NCBI GenBank assembly: GCA_963698165.1
Contig: CAVOPT010000009.1
Span: forward strand, 372,001-436,000
From: JAAYUJ01 sp963698165
GTDB taxonomy: Bacteria > Desulfobacterota > Syntrophobacteria > Syntrophobacterales > Syntrophobacteraceae
Length of the DNA stretch: 64,000 nucleotides
Direction of reading: 5' to 3'
Within the stretch, counting starts at the first letter, position 1. Each line of letters begins with the position of its first letter. Below, in pieces: positions 28,072 through 36,585 of this stretch. A model generated the notes under the pieces. It ran no database searches. It was not told where the DNA came from and was given only the letters and a program-made list of their open reading frames with translations. The translations under genes were made by a program, and so were the position numbers.

Positions 28072-28875
28072 TCAGGAATGGGTAGTCCCGTGTTGGATCA
28101 ACTGTCTGACACGCCTGATGGTTCTATCGAGGTAGAGGGTTCGTTTTCTTAGGTTCTGGTGGTTTTTCCAGCATGTTCGCTCTGCGATGAGGCGTTCACG
28201 GATCGTTTCATCGGTAGATCCTCGACGGGCCAGGGCCAGCGCGTAGGCGAAGTCGGTCGCGGACTCATCCCCACGATCATAGTGAATTCGAGAAAGGGAT
28301 TTGAGATGACACACCGCCCCCCCTTGGGCTGGAGGGGAAAGGGGCGGATTTTGCGGGTTGGTCATATCCGGCTGGGGAATGGTGGCGGATTTTTGCCAAT
28401 CGATCCAGATGAGCCGCGCCAATGGGTATTGCCCATCATGAGTACGATATTTTTCTTTGCGATTGCGGAAACCGGGGCACCGACCCCAACGCTGGTTGGG
28501 ATCGGCTCCCGGATCGCTTGAAAGCTTCTTCAGCCAGTAGCGTTTTTCGGTGAGGGTGAGGAACCGTGTGCTGTGGATCCAGACCTGATAGTTTGCCGGC
28601 GAGGTTTCGACGACCATCCGCCCGGGTTTCCAGGAACCATCGGCAAACCGGTGGTGACGGCAGATGATCGGCCAGCTGAGATCGTCCGCCAGCAGATAGT
28701 GTCCATCACGGGCAGGTTGCATCAGGATGTGTTTGCCGCAAGCATTTTGTGCTCTGAGATAGCCAATGCGGCCTGCGGACGGAGCCACGATCCATCGTCC
28801 CCGCTCAGGATCCAAAACCGCGAGGCGCCACTGGTGGCAGAAGTAGCGGTTGAGTTTGGCCAGAAGGTTTTCCAT
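28072..28875 (-). CDS. RepB-type primase-like protein carried by the transposon
   Basis: A 267-aa protein resembling the archaeo-eukaryotic primase-like domain of plasmid RepB proteins: LLADDLSW near residue 62, CRHHRF, then VETSPANYQVWIHSTRF and RWGRCPGFRNRKEKYR. The C-terminus is a basic helical region. It starts four bases after the AAA+ gene stop, so it is the last gene of the transposition operon. A primase inside a small transposon is unusual; it might help repair or replicate the element during transposition. The domain call rests on motif resemblance and the active-site assignment is uncertain. Confidence 0.6.
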   Translation of the reverse strand: MENLLAKLNRYFCHQWRLAVLDPERGRWIVAPSAGRIGYLRAQNACGKHILMQPARDGHYLLADDLSWPIICRHHRFADGSWKPGRMVVETSPANYQVWIHSTRFLTLTEKRYWLKKLSSDPGADPNQRWGRCPGFRNRKEKYRTHDGQYPLARLIWIDWQKSATIPQPDMTNPQNPPLSPPAQGGAVCHLKSLSRIHYDRGDESATDFAYALALARRGSTDETIRERLIAERTCWKNHQNLRKRTLYLDRTIRRVRQLIQHGTTHS

Positions 28876-28879
28876 CGGT

Positions 28880-29689
28880 TTAGAAGAGCTCGGTGGCGGC
28901 CAGCCTCACATGTTCGGCCGTCACTTGCGCGGACTGGTCCTGAGCGGCTGCGATGAGGGCGCCTCGGGCCAGATGGTTGGCCTTCCGGAACAGCCCTCCC
29001 GAGCCCTGATGGATGGCGGTGACGGCCGCCTCCTCAAAGAGCGGCTCTTTGACCCCGGCCAAGGCCAGATGGTGTTTGATATAGACATCCATCTGCTTGC
29101 GGTCGACTCCCTCGAGATGGGACCTGGCGACAATGCGAGAGGCCAACGGACGGGAACTGGGATACATCAGCTTGTCGACAAGATGGCCCTGTCCTGCCAG
29201 GATGATCGGCAGCCAGGGCCGGGAATCCTGATGGAACTGACAGAGCGTGTGCAGTTCGGCGAAGACTTCCAAGCGCAGCAAAGAAGCCTCATCGATCAAC
29301 AGGACAACCTTCATCTTCTTATCACCAACCAGATGGACAACTTCCTTTTTGATGCGCCCGATGAGGGAGGCCCGGGAGCTGCTGGCGGTTTCAATGCCCA
29401 TCTCGGCGAGCAGGAATCGATAGAGCTCAAGGATTGAGCCGGAGACGGCCGTCACGGCAAAGGTGCGATATTCCGCGGGATGCAAATGAGCTGCCGCGTA
29501 GCGCAAGGCCGTGGATTTGCCGCTGCCGATCTCACCGGTCACCACCGCGATGGCGCCCAGGCGCAGGGCATAATCAAAGCGCTCCTTCACGGCCTTGAGC
29601 TCCGGGGTTTCCAGAATCTCTTTCAGCTCGGGGTCGGGTTGGAACGGTTCCCGGGTTAAAGCGAAAAAGGCTCGGTAGGATTCTTTCAT
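28880..29689 (-). CDS. ExeA/TniB-like AAA+ ATPase of the transposon
   Basis: A 269-aa ATPase with the ExeA-type opening (FFALTREPFQPDPELKE), Walker A GEIGSGKST (about 51-59), Walker B VVLLIDEAS (about 130) and a sensor-like arginine region. In Tn7/Mu/Tn5053-type systems such ATPases bind DNA and select targets for the DDE partner. Its ATG overlaps the transposase stop by four bases (ATGA), supporting a joint role. Confidence 0.85.
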   Translation of the reverse strand: MKESYRAFFALTREPFQPDPELKEILETPELKAVKERFDYALRLGAIAVVTGEIGSGKSTALRYAAAHLHPAEYRTFAVTAVSGSILELYRFLLAEMGIETASSSRASLIGRIKKEVVHLVGDKKMKVVLLIDEASLLRLEVFAELHTLCQFHQDSRPWLPIILAGQGHLVDKLMYPSSRPLASRIVARSHLEGVDRKQMDVYIKHHLALAGVKEPLFEEAAVTAIHQGSGGLFRKANHLARGALIAAAQDQSAQVTAEHVRLAATELF

Positions 29690-30990
29690 GGGCGTTCCTC
29701 TCCTCTCCCGGACCAGAGGCCGCCGCCCTGGTAGCGACCGGTACGGCCACTGTCACTGAGCGTGGTGCGTTCTCGATCCCGCTTCACCCGGCAGTTGACA
29801 TGCAAATCGACAGGGTTGACGAAGCCATAGGAAGTCCCCTGGCAAACAATCTCCACCGGACCATCCTGGGGTTCGTGATAGAGAAGCTCAACGGCTTTGC
29901 CGATCAAGGAAAGCGGTGCTTCGTAAAGGCGGCCGTTGAGGATCAGGGTGCGGTCTTTGGCAACACGGCGCCTGGCGGTCTTTCGAAAGTGATCGCTAAG
30001 GTTCGCGGGCGCCGTTCGCAGACACTGCATCCTGGCGGTAAAGCGAGCGAAAGGACTCTGTCCCGTGCCATGATGCTTTCTCTGATGGTAGGTCTCCTGC
30101 AACCACTTGGCAAAAACCGTGTTGAGCTGCTCCAGGCTCCCACCTTCGAAGCCCGAGAGGACTTCCTCGCGAACGGTGCGAAACAGCCGTTCGATTTTCC
30201 CACGCCCCTGCGGTTTGTAGGGGCGAGAGTGAATGAGGGCAATACCAAGGGATGCGCACGTGTACTCCAGATGCCGGCTGCGGAAAGCGGCACCGTTGTC
30301 GACATACAATTTCCGGGGCAGCCCCCTTTTGAGCAGCGCCTTCTGGAAGGCGTCCAGGTAGGATTCCAGCTTTTCCGAGAGGTAAAACTCCCCATGAGCC
30401 ACCAGCCGCGAGTGGTCATCGAGAACCGCCACCAGGTAGCTCTTGCGAAGCTTGTCACCCACTCTGACCATCGGGCCGTGCAGTACATCGCTTTGCCAGA
30501 TGTCATTGGGCAGCTCCGCCTCAAACTTGCGCCGATCCTCCACCCCACCAGGCCCCGGCTTAATCAATCCGTGTTGGCGCAGCAGCCGGTAGACCGTGGA
30601 GCCCGTCAACCGCATCCTGCCCCCCACCAGATGTCTTTCCTCCATCTTGGCGATCAGAGCCTTTATCGTGAGGCGTGGAAATTCCTCCCGCAAACGCAGC
30701 AGGGTCATGATGGTTTCTTCATCCAACACCCGGCTCTTGCCACGATCGCCCCGATCCGGGGGATAAAGCGACTCGATCCTGCCGTTGCTCGCTTCGTAGC
30801 GCCTCAGCCAACGCAAGATGGTGCTGCGGCCGAGACGGGTCCGGTTGGAATGCGGGATGTTCCACCGCTGACGACTCTTCGCCCGAAGCAAACCCTCCTG
30901 CTCACCGTGGGCGACATCGGTGCGGTTGACCAGGTCATGGATCACCCCAAAACGAAATGTTGCAACTTCCTTCTTTTCCTCTTCCGTCAT
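29686..30990 (-). CDS. DDE (rve-type) transposase of the transposon
   Basis: A 434-aa enzyme with N-terminal helix-turn-helix segments (RSTILRWLRRYEASNG; RLTGSTVYRLLRQHGL) and an integrase core. Catalytic triad regions: DIWQSDVLHGP, KLYVDNGAAFRS and QGRGKIERLFRT. The C-terminal Mu-type beta-barrel region is followed by a basic tail. It is related to TniA/IS481/IS21-like enzymes. Intact, and coupled to the ATPase downstream. Confidence 0.9.
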   Translation of the reverse strand: MTEEEKKEVATFRFGVIHDLVNRTDVAHGEQEGLLRAKSRQRWNIPHSNRTRLGRSTILRWLRRYEASNGRIESLYPPDRGDRGKSRVLDEETIMTLLRLREEFPRLTIKALIAKMEERHLVGGRMRLTGSTVYRLLRQHGLIKPGPGGVEDRRKFEAELPNDIWQSDVLHGPMVRVGDKLRKSYLVAVLDDHSRLVAHGEFYLSEKLESYLDAFQKALLKRGLPRKLYVDNGAAFRSRHLEYTCASLGIALIHSRPYKPQGRGKIERLFRTVREEVLSGFEGGSLEQLNTVFAKWLQETYHQRKHHGTGQSPFARFTARMQCLRTAPANLSDHFRKTARRRVAKDRTLILNGRLYEAPLSLIGKAVELLYHEPQDGPVEIVCQGTSYGFVNPVDLHVNCRVKRDRERTTLSDSGRTGRYQGGGLWSGRGEERP

Positions 30991-31098
30991 AAAGCGCCTC
31001 CTTTTCTTTGTGGGTTTGAGGCCTCTTTACGACAATCCACCCCCTGTGGCCATGACACTCTTCGGTAGGGTCCATGAAAGCCACGCTGCCCCCCCTCA

Positions 31099-31551
31099 TT
31101 ATATGGACCGGCTTACCGGTATCTTGCCCAATTCCAAGAGATGCTCGAAAGCACTCAGCAAGTCCTTGCTCACAACATCTCCAAGATAGGCGTGCGCCTT
31201 GCGCTTCAGCGCTTTCAGCCAATGCCTCTGGCGCGTTCTTGAAAAGTACGAAAGATAACGGCAGGTCTTCAGTCGGTGGGTAATACTCGTCCTGATATCG
31301 GCAATGGAGGCTTGAAATCGGCTCCAGTAGGCAGCGGGACGCAGGCGCAGCACACAGCGGCACTGAGCACACCGGTAACGGCGCAGCAATACGCCCTCCT
31401 GACAGCCATCAAAATACGCTCGCACATATCCATGCCCCCACACCGAAACGCTTCCACAAACAGGACAAACATCCGGCTTCGGCCACGCATACCCCCGAAC
31501 CCCGACACAAATCTCCTTGAGTGCCACAGCCACAGCGATTATCATGATCAT
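31099..31551 (-). CDS. Zinc-finger protein (DUF6431-like) at the start of the transposon operon
   Basis: A 150-aa protein with two CxxC pairs (PDVCPVCGSVSVWGHG and RYRCAQCRCVLRL) forming a zinc ribbon, then a basic helical region. Similar zinc-ribbon proteins often sit beside this kind of transposase; it may bind the element ends. It is preceded on the minus strand by a terminator pair that would shield the operon from outside transcription. Confidence 0.65.
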   Translation of the reverse strand: MIMIIAVAVALKEICVGVRGYAWPKPDVCPVCGSVSVWGHGYVRAYFDGCQEGVLLRRYRCAQCRCVLRLRPAAYWSRFQASIADIRTSITHRLKTCRYLSYFSRTRQRHWLKALKRKAHAYLGDVVSKDLLSAFEHLLELGKIPVSRSI

Positions 31552-31581
31552 GTCCTTCGGACACTTCGGTGTCCACCGTAT

Positions 31582-31665
31582 CGCTTGGGGCGCCGCTCGA
31601 GTTCGCCAAAACTCGGCGCCCCATCCTTCAATAAAAAAAGGCCTCTAAAAGGCCCATCTATTCCG
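31582..31665 (-). terminator. Two hairpins near the right end of the transposon
   Basis: Minus strand: GGCC-TTTTAGA-GGCC followed by TTTTTTT (about 31642-31663), then a GGGGCGCCG/CGGCGCCCC stem (about 31596-31625). They lie between the transposon end and its first gene, so they could stop transcripts entering from flanking DNA. Confidence 0.55.
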
Positions 31666-31776
31666 ACAATCCGTCCCACCTTGTCAATCTATTGTGAATT
31701 TCTACCCCCTCTCCCAGACCTCCAATTCTGGCTTTCTACACCGCTTCCATTCTTGTGAGGCTCGGACCGATTCGGT

Positions 31777-32229
31777 TCACTTTTTCACCGCTGCTTTTTC
31801 CTCGAGTGCCACAACACGGGCTTCGATCTCGGCCGTCTCAAGAACCTTTCTGTGGGTTTCTAATATGCCGGCCAAAGCCTGAGCCTCTGAGGGGGTGATC
31901 TTTCCTTTTGAGACAGCCGCAAGGATGGTCTCGGTCACCCTCGGCAGATCAGCCGCTGACTCGATCTTCGGGACCTTGAGCGAGACCGGGGCGTCCTTCT
32001 TGAGCGGAACAAGCCTCTCCAAGCACAGTCGCAGGGCAGTGGAATCACCACTCAAGGCCAAATCAACTGCCTTCCTCACCAAGTTTTCCGCCTCTCCGTC
32101 GAGAAGAGCCAGGGCTACAAGAGTTGCCTTGTTCCGGCTTCCAGAAGACCGACCGGCGGGATTCCCACTCTGACCCTTCGGAAAGGGCCTTCCTCGCTGT
32201 TTCCGCGCTCTTTTATCAGCATCAGTCAT
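31777..32229 (-). CDS. DUF5681 domain protein, copy 1
   Basis: From ATG 32229 (GGAAGGAGCG upstream) a 150-aa protein opening with the DUF5681 signature RGRPFPKGQSGNPAGRSSGS, common near phage terminase or island genes, followed by two helical regions. The basic N-terminus suggests DNA binding. It appears intact here but has lost its upstream partner genes; an identical copy at 55433-55885 is still part of the backbone operon. Confidence 0.7.
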   Translation of the reverse strand: MTDADKRARKQRGRPFPKGQSGNPAGRSSGSRNKATLVALALLDGEAENLVRKAVDLALSGDSTALRLCLERLVPLKKDAPVSLKVPKIESAADLPRVTETILAAVSKGKITPSEAQALAGILETHRKVLETAEIEARVVALEEKAAVKK

Positions 32230-32294
32230 CCTTCGCTCCTTCCAATCATACCCACCAATAAGACAAAGTCTGAATTTTGCTCCAAAACGCCCAG

Positions 32295-32465
32295 TCAAAC
32301 GGCCTTTCTGAACAGTCTGGTGATGTCCCCCTGTCCTTTTCGAGCAGGGTTGGTTGTCACCATATACCGATACAATGCACACTCAGGAGTTCAGCACTCA
32401 CCCATGCAAAACAAGCACTAGAACAAGCACATTTGCCTGATGAGCTTCACCGATTGTCGACCAGA
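32295..32465 (-). pseudogene. Remnant of the Cys-rich backbone gene
   Basis: Aligns with the 3' half of the intact gene at 55951-56274: it shares SVKLIRQ, CMG, TPECA and the C-terminal NPARKGQGDITRLFRKAV. A stop codon follows the CLF triplet, the middle is rearranged and the 5' half is absent. It marks the diverged right edge of block copy 1. Confidence 0.7.
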
Positions 32466-33108
32466 ATCCGAGCGGTCATGGTGGAGAAAGTGGTTTCGGG
32501 GGGAAGTGATGAATTCAAATGACCGTCGAAGGTTCCGTTCTTCATCGGGTTTAGGGTCCCTCGACCTACTTGGGTCCCATATCCCCCAGTGTGATATATA
32601 CGGTCTCCCGCTCCATCCTTCACGCATATGGGGGTATGTCCGTTACAGCATTTGAATGACAATCCACTCAAGCCTCGGTTCCTTTTGTGGTTGCTACCGT
32701 CTCCCCCCTGCTAAAGACCTCATCTCCCCAGAGACCTGCTGTTATCCTTTGCAATCTTCAACCCCAAGAAGATTCCCTCCAAATCCTTGCCTCGGCTAGA
32801 TCATGATCCCGCAGATTGTAAGTCTTGTTAATAATCGTCTGGATTCTTTACAGTTTCTGGTATGGCGACATTCACAGTCACCGCTGATAATCATGGTAGC
32901 TGACACAAATAAGATGTTAGAATCCTTTACAATTCAGATCATCTCTCAAGAAATCGCTAGTGTCCATGGTCCTCCGAATTTTTATTGTATTCAAGGCAAT
33001 ATGTGATTTGAACAACACCAAGCATAAAATTTGCATTATGAAGTATTGGCAGTGGCCAGAAAACCAGTGAAAACCGACGGTCGGGAAGTCGGTCGAGGGA
33101 GATATGAC
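32466..33108. other. Intergenic stretch with diverged repeats
   Basis: No gene recognised. Bases 32520-32590 align with 20668-20735 (shared GGTTCC...GTTCTT...GGTCCC...TCGA...TTGGGTCCCAT), and 32985-33040 align with 40075-40125 (GCAATATGTGAT and TTTGCATTATG shared). Bases 32915-32935 and 32845-32855 share CTTTACAAT-type motifs with 37608-37618 and 40014-40021. Confidence 0.5.
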
Positions 33109-33189
33109 ATGAACGGTGACCTTGTCTTCGCGGTTGTTGGAATTGTGATAGCGATTGTGGTGTTGCTGTCTCCTGGGAGGAGGTTTTGA
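33109..33189 (+). CDS. 26-aa single-pass membrane peptide
   Basis: GAGGGAGA lies a few bases upstream of ATG 33109. The peptide is almost one hydrophobic helix (LVFAVVGIVIAIVVLL) ending in SPGRRF. It is comparable in style, not sequence, to the peptides at 27442 and 37258. Possible membrane regulator or toxin-like peptide; function unknown. Confidence 0.45.
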   Translation: MNGDLVFAVVGIVIAIVVLLSPGRRF

Positions 33190-33389
33190 GTAGAGGAACC
33201 AAGGAACCACAGCACCGATGTCCTGATGTTGTGGCATGAACTTCAAGGGAGAGCGAGTGTCGAATTGTTCAAGGATGACCAACTTGATTTAAGTGCAAAA
33301 TATCGTTCAGCTTACCAGAAAGACCAAAAGGGGTGCTGGTCTATCCTCGATTGATTTTTCCTCACTTCGTGGTCTCCAATTGCCGATAT

Positions 33390-33690
33390 AGTGCTTGAAG
33401 CCACGTTGAAGCGAGATTCAAAATACATTCCTATTCCTCTTCCTGAGCCCAGGACGCCACGTCCTGGGTTCTTCGTTTATGGATGTCGACGAATTCCTCC
33501 AACTCGAGATTCATCCCGGAAGAGACCTGCCGGGATCCTTGGCTGTCTTGGTTTCTCCGCACATTCCCTCAAAATCCCCCCTCCGCATTGGTTTCATTCC
33601 GAACACCGAAGGCCGTGATTCATCGGATAAAGGTCAACCTTTGAGAGGGGTCCACTCTACTGAGGGTAGTGAGGAAGAAGATCCCCAAGA
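33390..33690. repeat. Dispersed island repeat, copy 2
   Basis: Order of parts: TATAGT-GCTTGAAG (33388-33399), CCCAGGACG-CCA-CGTCCTGGG hairpin (33448-33468) with TTC after it, CGGGATCCTTG, then GATTCATCGGATAAAGGTCA and GAGAGGGGTCCACTCTACTG (33617-33664). Parallel to 21150-21600 and, in part, 37455-37640. Confidence 0.55.
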
Positions 33691-33851
33691 TTCTTTGGGA
33701 GGACAGGTTCCACATACTCTCCAAGATCAACCAACGACTTCACCTTATCCATCGAGCTCCGTAAGCTCTCCTTGGCGGTTTCGGCCAGCAGGTTCGTGCC
33801 CAACAGTGCACCCGGGAACAGAGCCGCAGGAGCTGCCTTCGTGCGGCGCAT
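33657..33851 (-). CDS. Small protein of 64 aa, unknown function
   Basis: AAAGGAGGGGAG stands upstream of ATG 33851. The product (MRRTKAAPAALFPGALLGTN, then a charged helix SLRSSMDKVKSLVDLGEYVE) has a short hydrophobic patch but no clear signal. It lies 56 bp downstream of the FG-GAP protein gene on the same strand and may be co-transcribed. Its last codons run into the dispersed repeat. Confidence 0.45.
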   Translation of the reverse strand: MRRTKAAPAALFPGALLGTNLLAETAKESLRSSMDKVKSLVDLGEYVEPVLPKNLGDLLPHYPQ

Positions 33852-33907
33852 CACACTCCCCTCCTTTGTCAGGATGAGGCGCTTGTGATGCGAGCTGTCA
33901 ACATCCC

Positions 33908-35686
33908 CTACTGGTTCTCGATGTGCCAACTCGGATCGACAGCGCCCAGCGACCCGCCGCCGATCCACGTGAACCCGTTCATCAACCATAGGGCGGTTGC
34001 CCCGCTCGTGTGGCGCCAGAGAATGTCCGCCCTGCTGTCACCGTTGAAGTCGTGCGCGTCGGCGATGCTCCAGGATAAATCGACAGCCCCGAGCATCGCC
34101 ACGTTCATAAGCCTCGCGCCGTCCATCTGCCAGATGGCCATGGCTCCGGATGTGTCGCGCCAGAGGATGTCCGCCTTCATGTCATCCGTGAAGTTCGCCA
34201 CACCGGTGATCGTCCAGTTCAGGTCCACCGTTCCGGGAGAACCAAGGCCAATGGCCTTCGCTCCGTCCATCAGCCAGAGGTACAGCATCCCGGAGGTATG
34301 CCGCCAGAGGATGTCGGCCTTACCGTCACCGTTGAAGTCGGCCAGGGCCTTCACCTGCCACGATACATCAATGGAAGGGATGTAGCTTACCTTCAGGGCC
34401 GAGATCCCGTTCATCTCCCAGAGGCACAAGGCCCCGCTCGTGTGTCGCCAGAGGATGTCGGCCTTTCCGTCGCCGCCGAAGTCGGCCGCGCCCACCACCG
34501 ACCATGAGAGATCCACCGTCCCCGGTGAGCCAAGGCCGATGGCTGTCTCACCGTTCATCATCCAGGTGTAGAGCATCCCTCCGGTGTGGCGCCAGAGGAT
34601 GTCGGTCATCCCGTCTCCATTGAAGTCACCGAGGCCATTCACCAGCCAGGATGGATCGATGGGCGGGATGTAGCTGACCGACTTGGCGGTGAGGCCGTCC
34701 ATCTCCCAGAGGCACAAGGCCCCGCCCGCGTGGCGCCAGAGGATGTCGGTCATCCCGTCTCCATTGAAGTCAACCGAGCCAAAAGCAGATAAGGAATATG
34801 CACCAAGTGAGCCGCTGACAGGGGGGCCTGTTTGATCCGTATAGAGCCCAGGCCGCTCGCTCCCCACCCACACCGGATCATGTCCCTTGCCACTCTTGTC
34901 AGAGATATCCGTAGGTGTAGGGTCCATGTTGAGATACCAGATCTTCGATGCACCAGCTGTCGTCGAAAGCGGCGACGACGCTTCGCTGAGCATGTCGTTC
35001 ACGGAGAGAAGGCCCGAGTATACCCGTATGCCGCGTATGATCCCGTTATAGACTTCATTTCCTGGAGCCCACGGTGCATCCCCCCATGTTAAGGCTGGCG
35101 AAGGGGGATTCGTATTCCCCCAGGTGGTGGGTGATATGCGGGTTACCATGTGGTTTTCATCTGTATTTGGCAGATCCCAATAGAACTCATGATGCTTACC
35201 ACTGCCATCGGACCAAACACGTAAGGCTTGTGTGTACCAGCGGTTATAAGCCACGACACCATTTTGAAAATCCATTTGCTCGACTGCTATTTCCCAATTA
35301 TGCGCTGTGCCGCTCGGTGGAGGATTGGGATAAGGGTGTGCACCGTAAAAGGAATCCGCAGCATAGCAGGAGCCAACCCATAAGAACGTGCAAAGATTCT
35401 CCTGTCCGTCGTCGTTGCCCCAAAAGAAAGTCGTGTAGTAGCCGGCCTTCTGGCGCGGGTAGACTCGCCAGATATATGTGACGCCGCTGCCGGACGACCC
35501 GTAAATGGGCAATCCATTATTCTGGGGGTTGCTGAACTTGAACCGCATGGTCTTCACGGCGGTACCCGGAAAGTCGAGTCCAGAGATGGTTGCCGCATTA
35601 CCCACTTGAATCGTATGGCCAAAACAGAGGTAAATAAAGATCGAAAAGACTATCCACCATAGAGGTAACCCATTTCTTTCTACCAT
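33908..35686 (-). CDS. Secreted LamG-like and FG-GAP repeat protein
   Basis: A 592-aa exported protein (AAGGAG ahead of ATG 35686; signal segment WWIVFSIFIYLCFGHTIQVG). Residues about 30-280 resemble a concanavalin/LamG-like sandwich (WYLNMDPTPTDISDKSGKGH at its end). From about 295 to the C-terminus come six to seven FG-GAP units (DFNGDGMTDILWRHAGGALC and similar), building a calcium-binding beta-propeller. Probably an extracellular ligand-binding or matrix protein; ligand unknown. The same repeat type is inserted in the multicopper oxidase at 5095-5800. Confidence 0.82.
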   Translation of the reverse strand: MVERNGLPLWWIVFSIFIYLCFGHTIQVGNAATISGLDFPGTAVKTMRFKFSNPQNNGLPIYGSSGSGVTYIWRVYPRQKAGYYTTFFWGNDDGQENLCTFLWVGSCYAADSFYGAHPYPNPPPSGTAHNWEIAVEQMDFQNGVVAYNRWYTQALRVWSDGSGKHHEFYWDLPNTDENHMVTRISPTTWGNTNPPSPALTWGDAPWAPGNEVYNGIIRGIRVYSGLLSVNDMLSEASSPLSTTAGASKIWYLNMDPTPTDISDKSGKGHDPVWVGSERPGLYTDQTGPPVSGSLGAYSLSAFGSVDFNGDGMTDILWRHAGGALCLWEMDGLTAKSVSYIPPIDPSWLVNGLGDFNGDGMTDILWRHTGGMLYTWMMNGETAIGLGSPGTVDLSWSVVGAADFGGDGKADILWRHTSGALCLWEMNGISALKVSYIPSIDVSWQVKALADFNGDGKADILWRHTSGMLYLWLMDGAKAIGLGSPGTVDLNWTITGVANFTDDMKADILWRDTSGAMAIWQMDGARLMNVAMLGAVDLSWSIADAHDFNGDSRADILWRHTSGATALWLMNGFTWIGGGSLGAVDPSWHIENQ

Positions 35687-35853
35687 AATCGAGACTCCTT
35701 CTTAAAGTTCGGCAAATAACCTTGAAGCCTTTTATTTACAACAGATCATGGACGGTTCATCGGTCTTTGATCCTTTTGGGGAAAGCACCCATATCTCGCG
35801 AAATATCAAGTTTGCTCATGCATGCGCAAAATGGGAGAAAAGAAACCAGCACA

Positions 35854-36585
35854 TTAGCCAGTCAAGTGCGGGACATTTGTAGAAAATTGTCGCAGATTAC
35901 AGTCAAGACTCCGCCCCATGGAGCCCAACCGACAACTAAAAGTTGCATGGCTATCCCCTGTGACATAGACGTTACCGCTGCCGTCCACGGCAATACCATT
36001 GCCAGAGTCAGTATACCATGACCTGTAGAAGGTGTGCCACCGATAGGCCCCGCTGTTGGCGACTTTCAGCGCGAACACGTGTCCAGGATAATCATTTGCG
36101 GGTTGTCGATATAATAAAAAGAGCCCCATAAGGGTCCCGATGCACAGACCAAATCCCACCATCTTAAGCCATTTTGGATTAGTGATTGATGAGGTCGGGT
36201 CGCCTTCCCCTTGCCGGTGTCTGTAATCAGGTTCAGAGGCTTCCTGGCTCTCCTTTCGCTCTTGTTCTTGCCGTGCTCTCTGGGCTCTCTCCTGCCCTTC
36301 ATAATCTCTATGCTGTTGCTCTTCCCGTTGACGTTCTCCCGCTTCTTGTTCCCTGTGCTCCTGCTCCTTACGACGCTCCCTTTCCAGGACAAGGAACTGC
36401 GGCAACACGTCATAGGCCATGTTGATCTGCTTCAGTTGCTCTTCGGCTTTTGCCCGTAAGCGGGGATTGGTAGCGTACTTGTCTGGATGCCACACGTTGA
36501 CCAAATCTCTGTACGCCTGCTTTACCTCATCGAGTGATGCATCTCGGGTAACGCCGAGTATCCTGCGGCATTCTTCTATGTTCAT
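35854..36585 (-). CDS. Membrane-anchored J-domain protein with a truncated SBBP-type tail
   Basis: From ATG 36585 (GGAGG upstream; the ORF opens at 36627) a 243-aa protein. N-terminal J-domain (ILGVTRDASLDEVKQAYRD) with the HPD motif in VWHPDKY stimulates an Hsp70 ATPase. Then a long Glu/Arg/Gln coiled coil (about 75-135), one membrane helix (MVGFGLCIGTLMGLFLLY), and beyond it a short GNGIAVDGSGNVYVTGDS piece typical of an SBBP beta-propeller repeat, after which the frame soon ends. The domain order is odd: the J-domain would be cytoplasmic and the propeller piece outside. The tail may be a fusion to, or decay of, a propeller gene. Confidence 0.72.
   Translation of the reverse strand: MNIEECRRILGVTRDASLDEVKQAYRDLVNVWHPDKYATNPRLRAKAEEQLKQINMAYDVLPQFLVLERERRKEQEHREQEAGERQREEQQHRDYEGQERAQRARQEQERKESQEASEPDYRHRQGEGDPTSSITNPKWLKMVGFGLCIGTLMGLFLLYRQPANDYPGHVFALKVANSGAYRWHTFYRSWYTDSGNGIAVDGSGNVYVTGDSHATFSCRLGSMGRSLDCNLRQFSTNVPHLTG

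Larger units (their letters stand above)
27959..31740 (-). mobile_element. 3.8-kb transposon with DDE transposase, AAA+ ATPase, primase-like and zinc-finger genes
   Basis: The ends read TGTAG...CTACA and are flanked by a 4-bp duplication CCGC (27955-27958 and 31741-31744). The empty site is preserved in the second block copy at 55397-55400. The left end has three related motifs, ATTAGATGGACTGGA, ATTAAATGGAACGGA and GTTATTTGGACTGAA (27972, 27995, 28025), typical of multiple transposase sites. TGT/ACA ends and a paired DDE transposase plus ATPase recall the Tn7/Tn5053 group. Confidence 0.88.
21908..32355. repeat. Large duplicated block, copy 1 (interrupted by IS66-type and primase transposon)
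   Basis: Segments 21908-24753, 26346-27958 and 31741-32355 match 49931-56011 almost base for base. Differences noticed: 228 extra bases in the beta-helix gene here, one substitution in the small gene at 27625-27900 (Arg versus Gly codon), and different IS insertions. Outside both ends the two copies remain alignable but are clearly diverged. Confidence 0.9.

Noticed and set aside
29800..31068. 422-codon plus-strand ORF
   Set aside because: Antisense to the DDE transposase of the primase transposon.
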